Below, piece by piece: positions 16,143 to 24,345 of a stretch of DNA of 45,059 nt. The position numbers and the translations under genes are program-made. Source of the stretch: Bacteroides sp. (GTDB lineage: Bacteria > Bacteroidota > Bacteroidia > Bacteroidales > Bacteroidaceae); assembly GCA_017621035.1 (NCBI GenBank), contig JAGATY010000016.1, forward strand, positions 1 to 45,059, in the 5' to 3' direction. Under the pieces are notes generated by a model. The model was given only the letters and a program-made list of their open reading frames with translations. It had not been told where the DNA came from and searched no databases. Position 1 is the stretch's first letter. Each line of letters opens with the position of its first letter.

Positions 16143-16862
16143 ATGCCGTACAGAAGACTACCCAATACTGACCAAGCAAGAATACGTGCATTGAAGGCTG
16201 TGCTTGAACGGGCAGACAGACAACAGACGTATGATTTGGCTGTTTCATTCAAAAGTTTGATGGAAACACGCAATTTCCTGGTGAAATTTGAAGCGGCCCA
16301 AGCATATTATGCAGAGTGCTATGCACGTCAGGCAAAAGCAGCCCCCAAACATCAGGGGAATGTTAAGATGGCGCGTTTGTATGTATCTCATTTTATTCAA
16401 GTGTTGAATTTGGCTGTCATCCGGAACGAGATTCGCTCTTCTTATAAAGAGTTGTATGGCTTGGATGTTGCGAGCAATGTTGTGCCGGACTTGTCTTCTG
16501 AATCAAGTTTGCTGGAGTGGGGAAGAAAAGTTATTGAAGGCGAAAACAGAAGAACTTCTCAAGGCGGAATACCTATATATAATCCTACCATTGCCAAGGT
16601 AAAGGTGCATTATGACATCTTTAGAGAGAGCTATGAACGGCAGAAGAATCTTCAGGCTTTGACGAATCGTAGCTTGGAAGCATTGGCAGCCATGCGCGCC
16701 GAGGCTGATGGGCTGATTTTGAACATCTGGAATCAGATAGAACAAAAATTTTCGGATGTTACTCCTAATGAAAAACGACTGGATAAGTGTCGGGAATATG
16801 GGGTGGTTTACTATTACCGTACCGGTGAAAAGGCAAAGGAGGGAGTGAATGAGATTGGTTGA
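16143..16862 (+). CDS. Conserved hypothetical protein (unknown function)
   Basis: I do not recognise a named family in this 239-residue soluble protein. It is rich in helix and basic residues, without a signal peptide or membrane segment. It begins MPYRRLPNTDQARIRALK, resembling a small DNA- or ribosome-associated helical protein, and carries LPNTD near the N-terminus. It starts 15 bp after the prenyl synthase gene behind an AGAGAAGAG-type ribosome site and overlaps the start of the TatD gene by 14 bp. It is therefore co-transcribed with both. Confidence 0.8.
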   Translation: MPYRRLPNTDQARIRALKAVLERADRQQTYDLAVSFKSLMETRNFLVKFEAAQAYYAECYARQAKAAPKHQGNVKMARLYVSHFIQVLNLAVIRNEIRSSYKELYGLDVASNVVPDLSSESSLLEWGRKVIEGENRRTSQGGIPIYNPTIAKVKVHYDIFRESYERQKNLQALTNRSLEALAAMRAEADGLILNIWNQIEQKFSDVTPNEKRLDKCREYGVVYYYRTGEKAKEGVNEIG

Positions 16863-17628
16863 TTCACATTCTCATTTGTACCTGGAGGAGTTTGATGCAG
16901 ATTTGCCTCAGGTGATGGAACGTGCCCGAGCAGCATCGGTTACTCATATCTTCATGCCTAATATAGATAGTACAACCATTGCATCGATGCTGAAAGTTTG
17001 TGCAGATTATCCCTCATTTTGCTACCCCATGATTGGTTTGCATCCCACATCGGTAGGAGAGAATTATGAAGAGGAACTGAAAGTGGTGGCTGCTGAGTTG
17101 GCCTCACCCAATTCATATGTGGCAATTGGAGAAATCGGTCTGGATTTGTATTGGGATAAAACCTATGTGAAAGAACAACAGATTGTGTTGGATAGACAGA
17201 TAAATTGGGCTTTGGAATATGACTTACCGGTAGTGCTTCATTGTCGCGAAGCGTTTGACTATATATTTAAGGTGTTGGAGCCTTATAAAAATACTGCTTT
17301 ACGAGGCATTTTTCATAGTTTTACCGGAACACCGGAAGATGCTGTCCGCATTATGGAGTATGAAGGTTTTCTGATAGGGGTGAATGGAGTGGTAACCTTT
17401 AAAAAATCTGCTCTGCCGACTGTGTTGAAGACAATCCCATTGGAACGTCTGGTCCTGGAAACAGATTCTCCCTACTTGACTCCTGTCCCCAATAGGGGAA
17501 AAAGAAACGAAAGTGCGAATGTGAAAGATGTGTTGGCAAAGGTGGCGGAGGTTTATGGACTGGAGAAAGAAAATGTAGCGGAAGTAACTTCTCAGAATGC
17601 TTTAAAAGTGTTTGGAATGCTCAAATAG
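16849..17628 (+). CDS. TatD family metal-dependent hydrolase (DNase)
   Basis: This 259-residue TIM-barrel amidohydrolase-like protein carries the complete TatD metal site: VDSHSHLYLEEFD (residues 4-16), the Glu in AIGEIGLDLYWD (about 93-104), His in VVLHCREAFDY, His in GIFHSFTGTPEDA, and Asp in LETDSPYLTPVP. TatD proteins are 3'-5' exonucleases or deoxyribonucleases acting in DNA repair and turnover. The start overlaps the preceding gene by 14 bp. No terminator is obvious before the tRNA gene. Confidence 0.93.
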   Translation: MRLVDSHSHLYLEEFDADLPQVMERARAASVTHIFMPNIDSTTIASMLKVCADYPSFCYPMIGLHPTSVGENYEEELKVVAAELASPNSYVAIGEIGLDLYWDKTYVKEQQIVLDRQINWALEYDLPVVLHCREAFDYIFKVLEPYKNTALRGIFHSFTGTPEDAVRIMEYEGFLIGVNGVVTFKKSALPTVLKTIPLERLVLETDSPYLTPVPNRGKRNESANVKDVLAKVAEVYGLEKENVAEVTSQNALKVFGMLK

Positions 17629-17714
17629 CCTTTCTGAGATTATAAAGTTTATTAAATTTGTGAGATTCTTTAAGAATAGTTGAGATAAAAAGAGCAGGTG
17701 AACGAAAAAAAGAA

Positions 17715-17722
17715 TACATTTG
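17715..17722 (+). promoter_or_regulatory. -7 promoter element upstream of tRNA-Ser
   Basis: TACATTTG lies 68 bp upstream of the tRNA and is the only TAnnTTTG box in the gap. A -33 partner is not clear. Confidence 0.5.
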
Positions 17723-17790
17723 TAGCTGAAATCATGGGCGGGTTATAAATAATTTGTAAATTGCGCCCGATTTCAGAGTGAGAACTCTCT

Positions 17791-17878
17791 GGAGAGATGC
17801 TCGAGTGGTTGAAGAGGCACGCCTGGAAAGCGTGTATACCCCTAAAGGGTATCGGGGGTTCGAATCCCCCTCTCTCCG
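17791..17878 (+). tRNA. tRNA-Ser (anticodon GGA)
   Basis: The 88-base sequence folds as a class II tRNA. The acceptor stem is GGAGAGA with TCTCTCC, the anticodon stem and loop read ACGC-CTGGAAA-GCGT giving anticodon GGA (codons UCC/UCU), a long variable arm is formed by TACCCCTAAAGGGTA, and the T arm is GGGGG-TTCGAAT-CCCCC. The discriminator is G, as expected for Ser. CCA is not encoded. The gene lies between tatD and the ExbB operon on the same strand. Confidence 0.97.
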
Positions 17879-17950
17879 CAAGTTGAACTTGAATTAAGAG
17901 AAATAAACATAATACTAATTAATTAATTAATCTTAAAATTTAGACACACA

Positions 17951-18775
17951 ATGAAAAAGTTATTTGCAATTGTTGCTGTGATGGGAGCCTTGACATTTGG
18001 CTCAATTCAATTAGCTCAGGCTCAAGATGCTCCTGCTGCTGAACAAACTGAACAAGCTGCTCCCGCAGCTGAAGAGGCAGCTCCGGCTGTAGAAGAAGCT
18101 GCTGCAGAAGCACCTGCTGCAGAAGAAGTTGAAGGTGGTATCCACAAGACTCTTAAAATCAAGTTTATTGAAGGTGACGCTGCTTTCATGTCTTTGCCTG
18201 CTATCGCATTGGTTATCGGTTTGGCTTTCTGTATTGAACGTATCATTTACTTGAGCTTGGCTGAAATCAACACTAAGAAGTTCGTTGAATCTATCGAAGC
18301 TGCTTTGGAAAAAGGCGACGTAGAAGGTGCTAAGAACATTGCTCGTAACACTCGTGGTCCTGTTGCTTCTATCTACTATCAAGGTTTGATGCGTCTGGAT
18401 CAAGGTATCGACGTAGTAGAAAAGTCAGTTGTATCTTACGGTGGTGTACAAGCCGGTTACCTGGAAAAGGGCTGCTCTTGGATTACTCTGTTTATTGCAT
18501 TGGCTCCGTCACTCGGATTTATCGGTACTGTAGTAGGTATGGTTATGGCGTTCGATAAGATCCAACAAGTAGGTGATATCTCTCCGACAGTTGTTGCCGG
18601 TGGTATGAAGGTGGCTTTGATTACTACTATCTTCGGTTTGATCGTTGCTATTGTACTGCAGATTTTCTACAACTACATCCTTTCTAAGATTGAAGCTTTG
18701 ACAAGTGAAATGGAAGACACTTCTGTTACACTGTTGGATTTGGTTATCAAGTATGATTTGAAGTACAAGAAATAA
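17951..18775 (+). CDS. ExbB/TolQ/MotA family proton channel with Ala/Glu-rich periplasmic N-terminus
   Basis: This 274-residue protein is the proton-channel scaffold that, with ExbD, energises TonB. A signal peptide (residues 1-24, ending AQAQ) is followed by about 35 residues of Ala/Glu/Pro repeats (AAEEAAPAVEEAAAEAP). Then come a membrane helix (about 78-98, LPAIALVIGLAFCIERIIYL), a cytoplasmic domain, and two helices. The second carries the MotA/ExbB signature SLGFIGTVVGMVMAFDKI and the third VALITTIFGLIVAIVLQIFY. The extra exported segment is a Bacteroidota feature. It leads a four-gene operon. Confidence 0.93.
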   Translation: MKKLFAIVAVMGALTFGSIQLAQAQDAPAAEQTEQAAPAAEEAAPAVEEAAAEAPAAEEVEGGIHKTLKIKFIEGDAAFMSLPAIALVIGLAFCIERIIYLSLAEINTKKFVESIEAALEKGDVEGAKNIARNTRGPVASIYYQGLMRLDQGIDVVEKSVVSYGGVQAGYLEKGCSWITLFIALAPSLGFIGTVVGMVMAFDKIQQVGDISPTVVAGGMKVALITTIFGLIVAIVLQIFYNYILSKIEALTSEMEDTSVTLLDLVIKYDLKYKK

Positions 18776-18793
18776 TAGTAAAGTAAGATAATT

Positions 18794-19270
18794 ATGAAGT
18801 CATATAAAATTTCGTACTATGTACTGTACGTTATGTTCGCTGCTATTATAGCAGTACTGGCTCTCTTCTTCATGGGAGGAGATGCTCAGGGTGACGCAGT
18901 ACTCCCGCTGGATCCTAGCATCTGGCAGCCGGCTCAAACTGACACATTGCTTTATTTGATGTACATCTTGGGTGCTGTTGCTATCCTTGTTACATTGATT
19001 GCAGGTGTTGTTAAGTTTGGTGCTTCTTTGAAAGAAAATCCTGTTGCTGCATTGAAATCATTGAGTGGTTTGATTCTGCTGGTTGCAGTATTTGTAATCA
19101 CTTGGGTTATGGGTAGTGATGAGGTTTTGAATATCACTGGTTATGAAGGTACACAAAACGTTCCTTTCTGGTTGAAAGCAACAGACATGTTCCTTTATAC
19201 AACTTACATCTTGACAGTTGGTACTTTGGTAGCTATGCTGTTTGGTGCAATCAAGAAGAAATTGTCTTAA
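18794..19270 (+). CDS. Four-helix membrane protein of the ExbB/ExbD operon (unknown function)
   Basis: This 158-residue protein has four hydrophobic segments (about residues 7-28, 52-72, 86-106 and 131-152) connected by short loops. It matches no family I can name. Its fixed place between exbB and exbD, with 18-bp and 36-bp spacers and no terminator, suggests it is an accessory subunit of the TonB-energising motor. That is inferred from context, not from a motif. Confidence 0.85.
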   Translation: MKSYKISYYVLYVMFAAIIAVLALFFMGGDAQGDAVLPLDPSIWQPAQTDTLLYLMYILGAVAILVTLIAGVVKFGASLKENPVAALKSLSGLILLVAVFVITWVMGSDEVLNITGYEGTQNVPFWLKATDMFLYTTYILTVGTLVAMLFGAIKKKLS

Positions 19271-19306
19271 TCAATCAAGTCTGACTTGATTTAAAGAAGT
19301 AGAAAA

Positions 19307-19897
19307 ATGGCAAAAAAGAAAAGAGAAGTTCCTGAAGTGAACAGTAGTTCTACTGCGGATATTGCGTTCTTGTTGCTTATCTTCTTCTTGGTTACCACTT
19401 CTATGGACACTGACCGTGGTTTGGCAAGACGTTTGCCGCCTCCGCCGGAACCCAATCAGAAGATTGATGACATGAAGTTGAAGGAACGTAACGTATTGAC
19501 CGTCTTCTTGAATATGAATGACCAACTTATGTGTGGTGATGACTATGTAGAAGTCGATGAGATACGCGCAAAAGCAAAAGAATTCGTGAAGAATGAGGCT
19601 AACGATGATCATATGCCTGAAAAGCACCTTGTTAATGTGCCTTTCTTCGGTGATATGATGGTTACTGAAAAACACGTTATCTCTTTGCGTTGCGACCGTG
19701 GTTCTTCTTACAAAGAATATCTTGCAGTTCAGAACGAGTTGGTTGCTGCATATAATGAATTACGTGACGAAGCTGCTCAAGCTAAGTGGGGTAAGAATTA
19801 TGTGGATTTGAGCGATGACCAACAAGATGCGATTCGTAAAATTTATCCTCAGAATATCTCTGAGGCAGAACCTAAAAAGTACGGAGAGAAGAAATAA
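19307..19897 (+). CDS. ExbD/TolR family biopolymer transport protein (first copy)
   Basis: This 196-residue protein has a short basic cytoplasmic tail and one membrane helix beginning STADIAFLLLIFFLVTTSMD, containing the membrane Asp at about residue 18 that carries protons in ExbD/TolR. The periplasmic domain (about 45-196) is longer than in E. coli ExbD (141 residues), with an acidic helical tail. The stop codon overlaps the next start by one base (TAATG), so translation is coupled. Confidence 0.93.
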   Translation: MAKKKREVPEVNSSSTADIAFLLLIFFLVTTSMDTDRGLARRLPPPPEPNQKIDDMKLKERNVLTVFLNMNDQLMCGDDYVEVDEIRAKAKEFVKNEANDDHMPEKHLVNVPFFGDMMVTEKHVISLRCDRGSSYKEYLAVQNELVAAYNELRDEAAQAKWGKNYVDLSDDQQDAIRKIYPQNISEAEPKKYGEKK

Positions 19898-20361
19898 TGG
19901 GAAAATTTAATAAAACCGGTAAGAAAGGTATGCCTGCGCTGAACACGGCATCTCTGCCTGACCTTATCTTCTCTTTGTTGTTCTTCTTTATGATTGTAAC
20001 AACAATGCGTGAAGTAACTTTGAAGGTTGAGTTTAGAGTTCCGCAAGCTACTGAATTGGAAAAATTGGAGAAGAAGTCATTGGTGACTTTCATCTACGTA
20101 GGTAAGCCTACAGCTGAGTTCCGTAAGAAACTTGGTAATGAAAGCCGTATCCAGTTGAATGACGCTTTCGCTGAGGTTGCTGAAATCCAAGACTACATTA
20201 TTGGTGAACGTGCCAGTATGAAGGAAGAAGATCAGCCCCAGATGACAGTTTCTTTGAAGGTTGACCAAGACACGAAGATGGGTATCGTAACAGATATCAA
20301 AGAAGCGCTTCGTAAGGCTTATGCATTGAAGATTAACTATTCTGCCGCACCGCGTCAGTAA
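19897..20361 (+). CDS. ExbD/TolR family biopolymer transport protein (second copy)
   Basis: This 154-residue protein has the same architecture, with the membrane Asp in ASLPDLIFSLLFFFMIVTTM (about residue 22) and a periplasmic domain of normal size. Two dissimilar ExbD proteins after one ExbB suggest a heteromeric stator dimer, which is common in Bacteroidota. It is the last gene of the operon and is followed by a strong terminator. Confidence 0.93.
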   Translation: MGKFNKTGKKGMPALNTASLPDLIFSLLFFFMIVTTMREVTLKVEFRVPQATELEKLEKKSLVTFIYVGKPTAEFRKKLGNESRIQLNDAFAEVAEIQDYIIGERASMKEEDQPQMTVSLKVDQDTKMGIVTDIKEALRKAYALKINYSAAPRQ

Positions 20362-20380
20362 TTGTTGACTGCTTATAAGA

Positions 20381-20416
20381 AAAAGGCTGTTTGAGTTTTC
20401 AAACGGCCTTTTTTTG
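20381..20416 (+). terminator. Rho-independent terminator of the ExbB/ExbD operon
   Basis: AAAGGCTGTTTGA pairs with TCAAACGGCCTTT (one G-T pair) around a GTTT loop and is followed by seven T. Confidence 0.92.
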
Positions 20417-20474
20417 TATCCCTCTGTTCCTTTCTTATTGTAACTGCCCGAAAGAAACTGAATTTGCTCCTTGC

Positions 20475-20738
20475 AAGTGTGGAGTAAACTGGCCACAAGT
20501 GCGGAGTAAGCTGGACACAAGTGCGGAGTAAGCTGGATACAAGTGTGGAGCAAACTGGACGCAAGTGTGGAGTAAACTGGACACAAGTGCGGAGTAAACT
20601 GGACACAAGTGCGGAGCAAGCTGGCCACAAGTGTGGAGCAAGCTGGCCACAAGTGTGGAGTAAGCTGGCCACAAGTGTGGAGTAAGCTGGCCACAAGTGT
20701 GGAGCAAACTCGGTACAAGTGTGGAGTGAATGCTATTC
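20475..20738. repeat. 22-bp tandem repeat array (family A, 12 units)
   Basis: Twelve units begin with AAGTG at 20475 and every 22 bp up to 20717, without a single indel. The core reads AAGTGTGGAGTAA then GCTGGCCAC. Variation is limited to a few positions: base 6 T/C, base 11 T/C, base 14 A/G, and bases 19-20. These combine differently from unit to unit. Unit 12 decays after GGAGT. The junction between units (CCACA-AG-TGTGG) is an interrupted palindrome. The array is the reverse complement of the one at 2565-2662. All three minus frames stay open because the unit lacks stop codons, but I do not believe it is coding. Confidence 0.96.
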
Positions 20739-20758
20739 AAACCTGAATTTTCCACCTG

Positions 20759-20840
20759 GTCTTTCAGACCATCTACCGAACTGGCGTTGTTTTAGCATCA
20801 GCTCCTCTATCGAGTTGGTGCCATTTTACCAGTGATGAGG
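20759..20840. repeat. Imperfect 34-bp direct duplication and a dispersed 22-bp motif
   Basis: The stretch from CTACCGAACTGG (20773) recurs as CTATCGAGTTGG at 20807. Over 25 bases there are 8 differences, seven of them transitions. The 22 bases at 20759-20780, which include the hairpin GGTCTTTCAGACC with its left flank, recur inverted with one mismatch at 44542-44563. Confidence 0.6.
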
Positions 20841-20859
20841 TTTGATAGTTTTATGTATA

Positions 20860-20891
20860 TTTGGCTCTTTATTGGGTTTGTACTATCTTTG
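20860..20891 (+). promoter_or_regulatory. Promoter of the MATE gene (TTTG-N20-TATCTTTG)
   Basis: TTTG at 20860-20863 and TATCTTTG at 20884-20891 are 20 bp apart, a near-consensus Bacteroides promoter. It predicts a leader of about 135 bases before the ATG at 21033. Confidence 0.82.
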
Positions 20892-20953
20892 CGGCCGAAT
20901 TAGAAAACAAGCGTTTTGTAATCCTCATCGGAGGGTATTGCAACAATAGTTAC

Positions 20954-21006
20954 AATGCTGGATAAGATGACTGGGTAAAACCAATCACTTATCCGGCATT
21001 TTTTTT
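20954..21006 (+). promoter_or_regulatory. Terminator-like hairpin in the MATE leader (candidate attenuator/riboswitch)
   Basis: AATGCTGGATAAG and CTTATCCGGCATT form a 13-bp stem (one G-T pair) followed by eight T, all inside the leader between the promoter and the MATE start. The upstream leader contains TTGTAA near 20915 and TTACAA at 20950-20955. The second overlaps the left arm of the terminator stem, so the two pairings could compete. I cannot match it to a named riboswitch class. Confidence 0.6.
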
Positions 21007-21032
21007 GTTTAACACTGTTATGATAATGTAAA

Positions 21033-22389
21033 ATGAAAAGAGATGCCATTGATTTTGAGAAAGAGAAAGTGTCAGTCTTGTTTAGAAAACTCTTGATTCC
21101 TACTCTGTTGGGAACCATCTCAATATCGGCTGTGACGGCCATTGACGGTATCTTTGTCGGCCACGGTGTGGGAGCCGATGGTGTGGCAGCTGTCAACTTT
21201 ATTGTACCTGTTTATCAGATTATGTCAGGGCTTGGACTGATGATAGGTTCCGGTTGTTCGGTGGTGGCCTCCATCCATCTCTCCCGTCAAAACGTAAAGG
21301 TGGCTAGGCTTAATGTGACGCAGGCCATGCTCTCCGCCAGCCTTGTGACAGTGTTGCTCTGTCTGCTGATGTGGCTATTCCCGTATGTTACTGCCCGACT
21401 GCTCGGTGCATCGGACACACTCATGCCGCAGGTGGTAGACTACCTGATATGGATTACTCCCAGCTATCTTTTCGAGGTGTGGAGTCTGATAGGTTTGTTC
21501 ATCATCCGCCTAGACGGTGCGCCACGCTATGCCATGTGGTGTAACATTGTTCCGGCATTGCTCAACGTGCTTTTCGACTGGCTCTTTATCTTCCCCCCTC
21601 GGCCTGGGCGTGAAGGGTGCTGCCATGGCTACCGCCCTTTGTCATTTGGCCGGAGGTACGATGGCGTTGTATTACCTGCTTTGCAAGGCCGGTACGCTTC
21701 GCCTTCTTCCGCTGAAGATGTCTCGTACCAGTCTGTTACTCACGCTCCGTAACATTGGCTACCAGTGCAAAGTGGGTTCATCCACCCTTCTGGGAGAGCT
21801 GACATTGGCGGTACTTATCTTTGTGGGCAATCTCACCTTTATGAAATACCTGGGCGATGCCGGTGTGGGAGCTTTCGGCATAGCCTGCTACTACATGCCC
21901 TTCTTTTTTATGGTGGGTAACGCCATTGCGCAGTCGGCACAACCCATTCTTAGCTACAACTATGGCATCTCCCGCTGGCGCGAGGTGCGTGAGGCACGTC
22001 GTCTGTTGTTCCTCACATCCTTGTGTATTGGGGCGTCGGTCGCCCTTTTGTTTGTTGGCATTCCCGACAAGTTGGTCGCCCTTTTTGTAGATATCGACAG
22101 CCTGGCCGGTCGGATAGCTGTCCACGGTTTCCCCTATTTTGCCACCGGTATCATCTTCTTCATCCTGAATGTTTCCGTCATCGGCTACTATCAGAGTGTT
22201 GAGCAGATTCGCCAAGCCACTTTGTTTGTCTTCCTGCGTGGTTGCATACTGTTGATACCCAGCTTCCTCCTGCTTCCTCGTCTGTTAGGTACCGAAGGAA
22301 TTTGGCTCTCCATGCCGGTGACAGAGTTACTCACTACACTGGTTGTGCTCGCTCTGTTTCTGCGTACAAGAAGCAGTGCGAGAGCCTGA
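21033..22389 (+). pseudogene. MATE family efflux transporter, frameshifted in a C6 tract
   Basis: Two overlapping frames encode the halves of one MATE (DinF/NorM-type) drug/Na+ or H+ antiporter. The first runs from ATG 21033 (MKRDAIDFEKEKVSVLFRKL) to FDWLFIFP. The second resumes as LGLGVKGAAMATALCHLAGG and ends at 22389. The switch is at six C (21593-21598); five would restore a single frame of 451 residues, the normal MATE length with 12 helices. As sequenced, the first frame ends at 21752 after 239 residues. Both halves are otherwise well preserved, so this is recent mutation, slippage-based variation or a sequencing error. The gene converges on the MgtC gene with a 5-bp gap. Confidence 0.9.
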
Positions 22390-22394
22390 TGCGA

Positions 22395-23063
22395 CTACTC
22401 AATCCTGTGCACCGTCACATCCTCCACACTTTGCAGCTGGCGCATGAGGGTGCCTTCCGGTTTGTTTTCCCGTACCTTGATGACCATGGTGATGTAGTAC
22501 AGCGGTTGTTCCCTGTCCGGCCGTTCCTCCATTTGGTAGGAGACAATGAGAAACTCCTTGCCCGTGAGCAGGGCTGTAAGCTGTGTGGGCGTTTCCCGTT
22601 TGGTGGTTGAGAACTCCACCACGAAGCTCCTCATACTGATTCTGCGGAAGATGTAACTCAGTGCCTCCAATCCGATGAGCGTCAGTACTGTAGCACAGAT
22701 ACCCAGGCCAAACATCCCTGCCCCTATGGCCAGTCCGATGCCCGATGTCACCCAGATGCCGGCCGCAGTGGTCAGTCCGCGTACAATCTGTTTGTTCAAG
22801 ATGATGGTGCCTGCCCCGATGAAGCCGATGCCCGTCACTACCTGAGCCGCAATACGGCTGGGGTCTAGCCCCACGCCCTCTTCTCCCAGCACATCGTGGA
22901 ATCCATGTTGCGACACAATCATGATGGCCGCACTACCCAGTGCTACCAAGAAGTGGGTGCGATATCCCGCCTCCTTCGCGCGGTACTCCCTCTCCACCCC
23001 AATCACAGCTCCCATTGCCCCGGCCAGAAACAGTCGCAGCGCAAATGCCAATGTCGTCTCCAT
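22395..23063 (-). CDS. MgtC/SapB family membrane protein
   Basis: This 222-residue protein has the MgtC N-terminal membrane domain, with GAVIGVEREYRAKEAGYRTH (about 18-37) and VTGIGFIGAGTIILNKQ (about 76-92). A membrane helix series up to about 145 follows, then a soluble C-terminal regulatory domain of ACT-like size. MgtC proteins modulate ATP synthase, Mg homeostasis or phosphate transport in some pathogens, but here the role is unknown. It lies between two drug-efflux genes with no sign of co-transcription with MATE. Confidence 0.92.
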   Translation of the reverse strand: METTLAFALRLFLAGAMGAVIGVEREYRAKEAGYRTHFLVALGSAAIMIVSQHGFHDVLGEEGVGLDPSRIAAQVVTGIGFIGAGTIILNKQIVRGLTTAAGIWVTSGIGLAIGAGMFGLGICATVLTLIGLEALSYIFRRISMRSFVVEFSTTKRETPTQLTALLTGKEFLIVSYQMEERPDREQPLYYITMVIKVRENKPEGTLMRQLQSVEDVTVHRIE

Positions 23064-23139
23064 AAGTTTTTTAGTTTCAAACGCACCGCTTGCCCTGCTT
23101 GTTCACTTAGAAGCTGATAACTCATAACTAATAACTTTT

Positions 23140-24312
23140 TTATTCTGCCGGCGGCAAACTCTGGAAGTGGCGAGTGCTCCAAACCTGAACGAGGTAGATG
23201 ACGCTGATGAGAACGGCTACTTTGTAAGGGCCTACCAAGTCATCCGTACCAAACAAAAACTCGCTGCTACTCAGGATGATGAGCGGTGAGATGAATTGCC
23301 CCAGGTAGAGAGAAGCCGAGAGCAACGGCATGACGGTAGTGGCAGAGTTCTTTCCCCCTTTGATGGAGCCGATGGTCAGCAGATAGGGCACGCCGATACC
23401 GTTACCCAACCCAATGAAGGCAGAACCGATGAGCACCAGGGTGAAACCGTCGGCCGCAGCATAAAGAGCGTAACCCAAGATGAGTGCCAGGGGCGGGAAG
23501 TACTTGATGCTGTTGCGGAAAGTGTGCATCAGTCTTCCGAAAACCAGTCCTACGAAGAAGGCCAGCAAGTCCAGTGCCACCATCAGCACAGTGATAGTAC
23601 CGGTATCAAACCCCAGTTTGCGGCTGGATATCATGGCAAAGTTGGTGGGGAAGACAAAGAAGACTATCGTCAACAGCAGCATTCCGAATACCGAGGGGTG
23701 AAACTTGAGCAGTTGTCGTGGTTCAAAGGCTTTGCCACGTTTGTTGGAGGAGCCTAATTGCTCGTTGGGCAGCCAGCGCAGAATCATCAGTAGGGCAATC
23801 AGCCCAAAGAGGTAGACCAAGAAGGCATAGTTCCAGTCGATGGAACCCAGAATGCCTGCCATTAGCGTGCCGACCACTCCGCCCATCTGGTTCATGGCAG
23901 CGGAGAGTCCCATCATCTTGGCCTGTTCCTCCGGTGGAAAGTAGTAGGCCAGCAGTCCGGTAGAGAGTGGCATGATAAGTCCCACACTGACACCCAGCAG
24001 GGCACGCATCACCAATATCAGTGGCAGGTTGTCGATGAAGAAGCATCCACTTCCGGCCAACACATAGATGAGCAGGCCGATGATGGCAATCGTCCGTGTC
24101 CGAAGCACTCGGCTGATGGGCAAGAAGCAGAGGTTTGTCAGGATGATGAAGAGTGCGGGCAGACTGATGATAAGTTGCACGGTCATGTCCGGCGCCCCGT
24201 TGAAGTGTTGTTTAATGATTCCCATGGCCGGCGCAATAGCTGCCGCTGCCATAACTGTGAGTAGCGACATGGAGAGGATAGTCGCTGTTACCATACGTGA
24301 TACTTTAGTCAT
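23140..24312 (-). CDS. MFS transporter
   Basis: This 390-residue protein is a 12-helix major facilitator, probably a drug/H+ antiporter of the DHA1 type. The N-half has an RALLGVSVGLIMPLSTGLLA helix and the PPEEQAKMMGLSAAMNQMGG segment, and the C-half has LGNGIGVPYLLTIGSIKGG. I chose ATG 24312 because the longer frame reads back through the leader hairpin and past the promoter. A terminator-like hairpin lies in its leader. The substrate cannot be predicted. Confidence 0.9.
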   Translation of the reverse strand: MTKVSRMVTATILSMSLLTVMAAAAIAPAMGIIKQHFNGAPDMTVQLIISLPALFIILTNLCFLPISRVLRTRTIAIIGLLIYVLAGSGCFFIDNLPLILVMRALLGVSVGLIMPLSTGLLAYYFPPEEQAKMMGLSAAMNQMGGVVGTLMAGILGSIDWNYAFLVYLFGLIALLMILRWLPNEQLGSSNKRGKAFEPRQLLKFHPSVFGMLLLTIVFFVFPTNFAMISSRKLGFDTGTITVLMVALDLLAFFVGLVFGRLMHTFRNSIKYFPPLALILGYALYAAADGFTLVLIGSAFIGLGNGIGVPYLLTIGSIKGGKNSATTVMPLLSASLYLGQFISPLIILSSSEFLFGTDDLVGPYKVAVLISVIYLVQVWSTRHFQSLPPAE

Positions 24313-24345
24313 ATTCTTTTTTCTTTTAGTTTGAACTGTTGGCAT

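Noticed and set aside
17791-17878. Integration site for an island at tRNA-Ser
   Set aside because: No integrase, repeated tRNA 3' end or foreign-looking gene lies on either side; the neighbours are core genes.
20475-20738. CRISPR array
   Set aside because: Units follow each other directly with no unique spacers and no cas genes are near.
20077-20755. Overlapping minus-strand genes encoding Leu/His/Cys-rich repeat proteins
   Set aside because: They are an automatic result of a stop-free 22-bp repeat; one even crosses the ExbD gene and the terminator. No start, ribosome site or known domain supports them.
22242-22610. Plus-strand gene bridging the MATE and MgtC genes
   Set aside because: It is a shadow frame across two well-supported genes on opposite strands.
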